A DNA stretch of 64,000 nt, taken from Perognathus longimembris pacificus. Taxonomy: Eukaryota > Chordata > Mammalia > Rodentia > Heteromyidae. Positions within the stretch are counted from its first letter, which is position 1. Each line of letters begins with the position of its first letter. A program made the position numbers and the translations under genes. The stretch is taken from contig NC_063164.1 in NCBI RefSeq assembly GCF_023159225.1, positions 72,897,300 through 72,961,299 on the forward strand. The letters are read 5' to 3'. Of the stretch, positions 58,370 to 64,000 are shown piece by piece. A model generated the notes under the pieces. That model had not been told where the DNA came from. It searched no databases and saw nothing but the letters and a program-made list of their open reading frames with translations.

Positions 58370-61051
58370 GATACAATCTTACTAGATCTCTTCTTAGTCT
58401 GCACATCAGGAAATTAATAGCAGAGGGATATAACTATGTAAACATTCTCATTCTTACTATTTTTATTTTCCTTAGAGTATGGTGAAGATTTAAGCTGATA
58501 GTAAATCATTCATTGGCTTACCAGCACAGCAAACTCTAGTGAAGTATGCTTGCTGGTGAGAAAAATCTTCCTTCTTCAGTGTATAGGTCTCCAAGAGAGG
58601 CCTCAAGGCCATGATACACACCAAATCCATTGAATATTTCTTAGCAGCTTTGTCCTGGTGGTCCTTGTTCAACCCATTCTAATCCTCTTTTCCTTTGGGG
58701 CATAACTGGAATTAACATTCCTCAGTTGCTGAAGTTTCCAAGAAGTTATGTGATCTCTTAATCTTTGTACAGATCAAAATGAATGATGTTTCTTACTTGC
58801 ATAGCTCTCAAATCTAGAAACTATTATGGGAATTTTATAGGAGAAGGGCGACACTAGCTAGGTATGCTAAATATGTTATAGTGATGTGGTTAAGACGCTC
58901 AACACACATGACAAAATACAGAAGAGAATAACCATGGAATGTTTATATGGAACTACAAAACCATCAATGGTGTGTCATCAACAGAAAAATGGCAAACTTT
59001 CAGACAGATTATATTGTAGATGTCTTTATTCCAAGGCCTTTGGCAAGACTCCCAGAGGTATTCCTTGATTTTGATGATGGCTGGGCTTAATGGATTAGTG
59101 GATTTTGCAATGGAAGTGCAGAATGAGTTTCTTGACTCATTTGAAGAAAACGGTTAAATGAGTCCAGAAACTGTGAGAGCAGAAGAAACATTAACACTCA
59201 AGGAGAGAAATAATGTGAAGAATCTTGTAGCTAAAAAGACTATGGAATAAGAGGATGTCTATAAGAAAATCCAGTTTGGATGTAAAGGTAATAGCAGACA
59301 ATTAAATGGAAAACTAATTAAGGAAGTCATAAAAGAATCACAAAACATAGTATTAGGAAGACCTGTAAGAGAGTCAATGAGAAGACAAGAAAGGTTTGTA
59401 GATGGGCTGAAAAGCATTCAGTCACACACTGGGTGTATCAAGAACCTCCAGATGGAGCATCTGTCATAGTCAAGGTCAGAGCAACTGGAGTTAATTTTAA
59501 TGTTACAAGGATTACTATAGTGAGATAAGATAAAAGAAGCTATGTTCAAATCAGTAAGAAGAGAAAGACAAAACTTTGAGTGTCTCATGACTATTACTTC
59601 TCTTGGAAAACAACAACAACAAAAAAAAACAGAACTTCTTTAAAGAATGTATAGAAGTTTGGTCACTATGACAACAACCAGGAGCCAATATGAGTATTCT
59701 TCAATCATATTTAAGTCTCCACCTAGAGAGATGACCACGAGGGCCTCACTGCTACTTCCTAAGATAGAAAGGAGTGTCATGTCATGCAAGTGGAATGCAC
59801 TATCTAATTCCTGGCAACTTTGTTTAGCTATCTTGTGATAACATGATCTTAGTTCTTTGCTAATCCTGTTATCAAAGTTGTTCATTCAAGCAGTTGTATT
59901 CTCTTTGGTCACTCATTCTACAAATATTTTTGAAGGACATTAACCAATTTGGGCTAGTTTTATATTAGTAAATTATTTGCTTGATGTGTGACTAGTCACC
60001 ACAGATGTATGTAAAGTATTTAAAGATATACTTGAGCTTATATGATTTTCTTCTCTCATTGCTCTCTCACTCTTCCAAACCAGTTTTTGGCATATGGTAA
60101 GTTATTAAGGCCTACGTAATGAGTTTAATTTCAGTGAAATAACATTCACAAAATGTGTGGTTTTCAACTAGATAAATGCAGATGTTAGAGTATCTTGTTA
60201 GAGTAGCCAATCAGTGGGATCGGGGATATTAAAGTTTTAGTTCTAACAGCAGTACCAGAGATATTTTCAGTTACCACATTATCATGCCTGAAAGAAAAGC
60301 TTCTTTTGAGAAGCAGAGTTCTTGGTACAAAAGAAAGTCTAGAAGCTTTTCTTGGGTGTTCTTGAAACTATAATTCAGGGAAGAAGGTGAAAACCATAAA
60401 TAAAAAATATTGTCAGGTGCAAGGTTTCAGTAACATGAGTTCATTCTCAGGTTAGTCATAAATCTTTGTTAACCTTTCCTGGTTGGCTCCTTGAGTAGAT
60501 CAACCATATTTGACTGTGGATAGCAAACTGTACCCAAATAAAATTACCTGTTTCAGTGAAGAACTTCTAATTACCTGAAACTTCAGGATTTCACAATGAG
60601 GTCTGAGAAGGTAGATGTGTCCTATCAAAGGATGTGTTGAGAGCTGGAAGTATGGGAGAAGCCTACTGAGCTGACCTTGCTGTGGCCAGCCTGCCTGTAT
60701 GCATAGGAGTCTGCTATTAGAACATGCAGGGGATTCATTTGAAGAAATGTCTTCTGAAGAAATCTTAGTTACTTGAGTTTCATTTGTAAGAATTAGGAGA
60801 TGGGTCTTTCCTATTGTTATGATTTACTGTAGCCTTGGGATGGAACTAGAGATGTGGAGAAAGAGATCCCTATGTCCATCTATGTCTGCTGTCTGCAACA
60901 TCAAGTTCTCTGACTTCTGTTGTAAATTTGACTTCTGGTATAGAAAGCATCTCTTGCTGGTGCTCCCAAGAGAAGTAGCCACAGACAAGGAAGCCATTCT
61001 AATAAGTTTATTTATTTTAAAATTTATTTATTTTTAAAAATTATTTTTATT
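58370..61051. other. Long unique stretch, nothing recognised
   Basis: About 2.7 kb without a nameable repeat. 58880-59580 is purine-rich on the plus strand and could be a decayed old gene copy or LINE, but I find no frame or domain to support that. Confidence 0.45.
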
Positions 61052-61240
61052 TGAAGCTAGCCAGGGCAGGAAACTCTGTGATACTCTTAACTTCAATAAA
61101 CTACTCAAAAAAAAAAAAAAAAAAAAGGAAGCCAGATGTGGCAATGTGGCTCAAGTGGTAGAGTAGTAGCCTTGATCACAAAAAGGCTGAAGGACAGAGC
61201 ACAGGTCCTGAGTTCGAGCCCCAGGATTGAAAAAAAATAA
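61052..61240 (+). mobile_element. 5'-truncated B1-Geo SINE
   Basis: The end of a B1-like head ('gaagctagccagggcaggaa', 'actctgtgatactcttaact') leads into a 20-A linker (61107-61126), then the Geo monomer ('caatgtggctcaagtggtag', 'cctgagttcgagccccagga') and an A tail. Confidence 0.78.
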
Positions 61241-61375
61241 GTATCTTTAAATAGTTATGCAGAGGAGTTTCAATTCAGCATGTCCCTTTATGAGTACAAT
61301 GCATCATGATCAATGTCACTCCATACATTATTCTTTCCATCTTTCCCAATTCCATCTATCCCCTAAGTTTATGTG
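61241..61375 (-). repeat. L1-like 3'UTR repeat, old family
   Basis: 'ggagtttcaattcagcatgt', 'ccctttatgagtacaatgca' and 'tcatgatcaatgtcactcc'. Abuts the tail of the B1-Geo element, which probably inserted beside or into it. Confidence 0.55.
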
Positions 61376-61808
61376 GTTCTATTTTCACATGTATGTTGTA
61401 TATTATGTCTGTATCTAATACCTTTAGTATGCAATTTTCTTATTTACCAGTACCCAGTTATTCATTGGCCCTCTTGTATGTGAATTATTTGACTCTCCCC
61501 CAAATTCTCTTAGAACTTTTATATTATTTTTTTATACTCCTGTTTGTGGCTCTCCTCTGAGGAACTATTCATTTTTTGATGGATCCGATATTCATTATGC
61601 AATAACAATTGATCTTAAAAATTATGTTTTTGTTAAATGAATATAACTTTTTGATTCATGATATAATAATTTCCCTCTGTAATGTCTTTTTATATAATTT
61701 ATGTTGTAAGGGGCATTCAAGTAGATTAAAAAAATATGATCATGCTTAAAGTAAAGTATTCTACAATGTCTTAGGAGATATGCCCTTTGGAGACTTATCA
61801 CATTTTTT
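61376..61808. other. Unique AT-rich sequence, nothing recognised
   Basis: No repeat or exon seen. Confidence 0.45.
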
Positions 61809-61822
61809 CTCACTACTTCTTT

Positions 61823-62600
61823 TTTTTTTTTTTTTCTCAAATTTTTATTTTCAAACTGACGTACAGAGAGGTTACAGTATCATACGTTGGGCATTGGATA
61901 CATTTCTTGTACTGTTTGTTGCCTTGTCCCTCATGCCCCCCTCCCTCCCCCCCTTTCCCTCCCCCCCGCCCAGATGTTCAGTTCACTTACACCAAACAGT
62001 TTTGCAAGTATTGCTTTTGTAGTTATTTCTCTTTTTTTACCCTGTGTCTCTCGATTTTGGTATTCCCTTTGAATTTCCTACTTCCAATACCAGTAACCAC
62101 GGTTTCCAATATACTCAGATAAGATTACAGAGATAGTGTAGGTACAAACATAGGAGGGTGATACAAAACATCATCAATAATAGAAACTACACATATACAT
62201 AGGACGTTGAAAGTAGTTATAACTGTGATATATCACTTGTTTCCATATCATGGAGTTCATTTCACTTAGCATCATCTTATGTGTTCCTAAGGGTATAGCT
62301 ATTGGGCCTTGTGATGCTCTGCTATGGCTTGCCCAAACCTGTACTAATTATTCCCAATAAGGGAGGCCATAGAGTCCATGTTTCTTTGGGTCTGGCTCAC
62401 TTCACTTAGTATAACTTTTTCCAAGTCCTTCCATTTCCTTACAAATGGAACAATGTCATTCTTTCTGATAGAGGCATAAAATTCCATTGTGTATATGTAC
62501 CACATTTTCCTGATCCATTCGTCTACTGAGGGGCATCTGGGTTGGTTCCAGATTCTCACTATGACAAATTGTGCTGCGATGAACATTGTTGTGCTGGTGG
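61823..62600 (-). mobile_element. 5'-truncated L1 with 14-bp TSD
   Basis: The minus strand encodes the intact end of ORF2 (TMFIAAQFVIVRIWNQPRCP through WKDLEKVILSEVSQTQ to SLIGNN, stop at about 62344) and a full 3'UTR of about 520 bp with a strong G-rich purine tract opposite 61938-61972. The TSD 'ctcactacttcttt' is perfect at 61809-61822 and 62601-62614. The youngest-looking L1 of the long-3'UTR type here. Confidence 0.97.
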
Positions 62601-62614
62601 CTCACTACTTCTTT

Positions 62615-63014
62615 AGTTACCACTGTCAGTACCACTTTCCTTCTTTATGTCCCTTGAGTATTCAAACCTTTCACAGAAAACATTTGCTGCTAGTTGGGAT
62701 TCTTTTCTTGGAAGTGTATGTTTGGAGCCTTCCTACCTTTAGTTAGTAGGTGACATTATAAGGACAGATGATTTTGGAGCCATCTTACTTATCTGCCCAG
62801 GTAACTCTGGGACTATCCTATCTAAAGCTACATCCCAATCGACTCCACCATTTCTCCTTTGCATCAATATTTACTTTCTGTATTTTCTTTTAGAATTTTC
62901 TTTTAAGGTCCTTGTGGGGGGAGGTTATGTTTATTTGTTTTGTTAGAATATCCCTAGTGATAAGAACAGTGTGAGTCAAATGATGTGTTTAGTAAATATG
63001 CAGGATTCCTTAGG
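62615..63014. other. Unique sequence, nothing recognised
   Basis: No repeat or exon seen. Confidence 0.5.
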
Positions 63015-63115
63015 TAAATGATATTGGGCCTATTACTTAAGTTTGTTTAGCCTTAGTTTTCACATCAGTAAACTGGCAATTATATTTTCTGCCTCACTAT
63101 TAATTTTCTGTGAAC
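63015..63115 (+). mobile_element. Possible MIR fragment
   Basis: 'tagccttagttttcacatca' followed by 'gtaaactggcaattatattt' resembles MIR 'cctcagtttcctcatctgtaaaatggg'. Confidence 0.45.
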
Positions 63116-64000
63116 ATAAACTTCATACTCACACACATTGCTTTATAGATGCCCAGCATTTAACAGGCTCTCCAAACTTTTTGACAGTATTGGCTCTGCT
63201 GCCTATGAATGAAATACATGGATAATAACACAATTGTGTTATTCTCTGTGGTACTTGGCCCAACCATTTAGAACATATGATCAATGAAATGAGTGACTCA
63301 GCTCTTAATTCAAGCTGTATACATCCTGGATCTCAGTTTTGGTAGATTGCACAATTGTCTTTCAATAAAAAAATGTGACAAAAACATCTTCAAGTTTTAT
63401 GTATGCCTTTGTTTTTACTCCTGTGGCCAACAACGTGGCTTTCCTTTCAGAGATCTGAGGAGAGGCTAATAAGCTCTTTGTTTCACCTAACTTAAGACAT
63501 GGCACTGGGAAGTCCTTTGGTTAGTAAGTTACATTGCATACTTTTGCTTGATTGAAGGGCTTAACCTGGCCATTAAACTTTATGCCAAGGAAATGATCAA
63601 CAGAAAATTTGCTTGGAAACCTCATTAAAATGGCACTCAACGGAGATATGAGGACCAGACTACAGAAGAGATACAGTATTGCCTTTTAAAAGATAATCTA
63701 TGAATTAGGGTAAAACATGATGAGAATAAGATAAAGTATTTGAGGAAACTCAAGGTGGAGGATTCTAGAAAGAATGGCTCAGGAAGGAGGTTCCATTTCA
63801 CTTACTTCACATGAAACCAGTATTTCTGTAAGCAGAATAAATTATAACTAGGAAAATTCTTGTCAAGATCCAATTCGATGAGGGAATTTCTTCAGAGGAG
63901 CATCACATACATATTCTTTGTGTCTTACTCAGATTAATGTATCTGAAGACAACTGTTGTTACCTTCCTTCTCCTCTCCCTTCTTTCTTCCTTCTTCCCAT
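63116..64000. other. Unique sequence ending in a polypyrimidine tract
   Basis: No exon or named repeat. The last 35 bases (63966-64000) are almost pure pyrimidine and may be the edge of a simple repeat or a SINE tail beyond the window. Confidence 0.45.

Noticed and set aside
1..64000. CRISPR array or phage-type system from recurrent repeats
   Set aside because: Repeats are dispersed eukaryotic SINEs and LINEs with target-site duplications, not regularly spaced direct repeats.

Overview
This window is a stretch of mammalian nuclear DNA, AT-rich by eye and almost entirely non-coding. I found no intact protein-coding gene, no convincing host exon, no rRNA or free-standing tRNA gene, no CRISPR array and nothing prokaryotic. 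The organism is probably a geomyoid rodent (kangaroo rat, pocket mouse or pocket gopher). The dominant SINE is a dimer: a left monomer of ID type (tRNA-Ala-derived, with A and B boxes) and a right monomer containing 'ctgtggctcaagtggcagag'. From memory this fits the IDL-Geo family described in Geomyoidea. I could not run a search, so the assignment rests on structure.

Layout. 1-5 kb: an ERVL-MaLR LTR, several SINEs, and a broken processed copy of POLR3F (RNA polymerase III subunit RPC6) on the minus strand at 2210-3082. 5-12 kb: mostly unique sequence with two young SINEs that have perfect target-site duplications (TSDs), a MaLR LTR at 8.4-8.8 kb and a long (TTTCC)n tract at 11.2 kb. 12-13.2 kb: a 5'-truncated L1. 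13-40 kb: anonymous unique DNA with scattered ID, B1, B1-Geo and MIR SINEs, L1 3' ends and microsatellites. 40-49 kb: a dense L1 cluster, in which a 5'-truncated L1 at 40.3-41.0 kb is followed by a twin-primed L1 at 42.4-46.7 kb containing a second, internally deleted L1, and then by another twin-primed L1 at 47.3-49.1 kb. 49-64 kb: more unique DNA, two further L1 insertions with TSDs (53.9-55.3 and 61.8-62.6 kb), a small Tigger-like DNA transposon at 56.2 kb, MIRs and SINEs.

There is no operon or pathway here. The interest lies in the retroposition record: perfect TSDs mark recent activity, two L1 copies carry the inverted 5' segment of twin priming, one L1 joins its 5'UTR directly to the reverse transcriptase region, one insertion carries two different L1 3' segments under a single TSD, and the right SINE monomer appears behind two unrelated left heads (ID and B1). 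Candidate regulatory motifs (two CTCF-like sites, POU and AP-1 sites) are weak and are offered only as leads.
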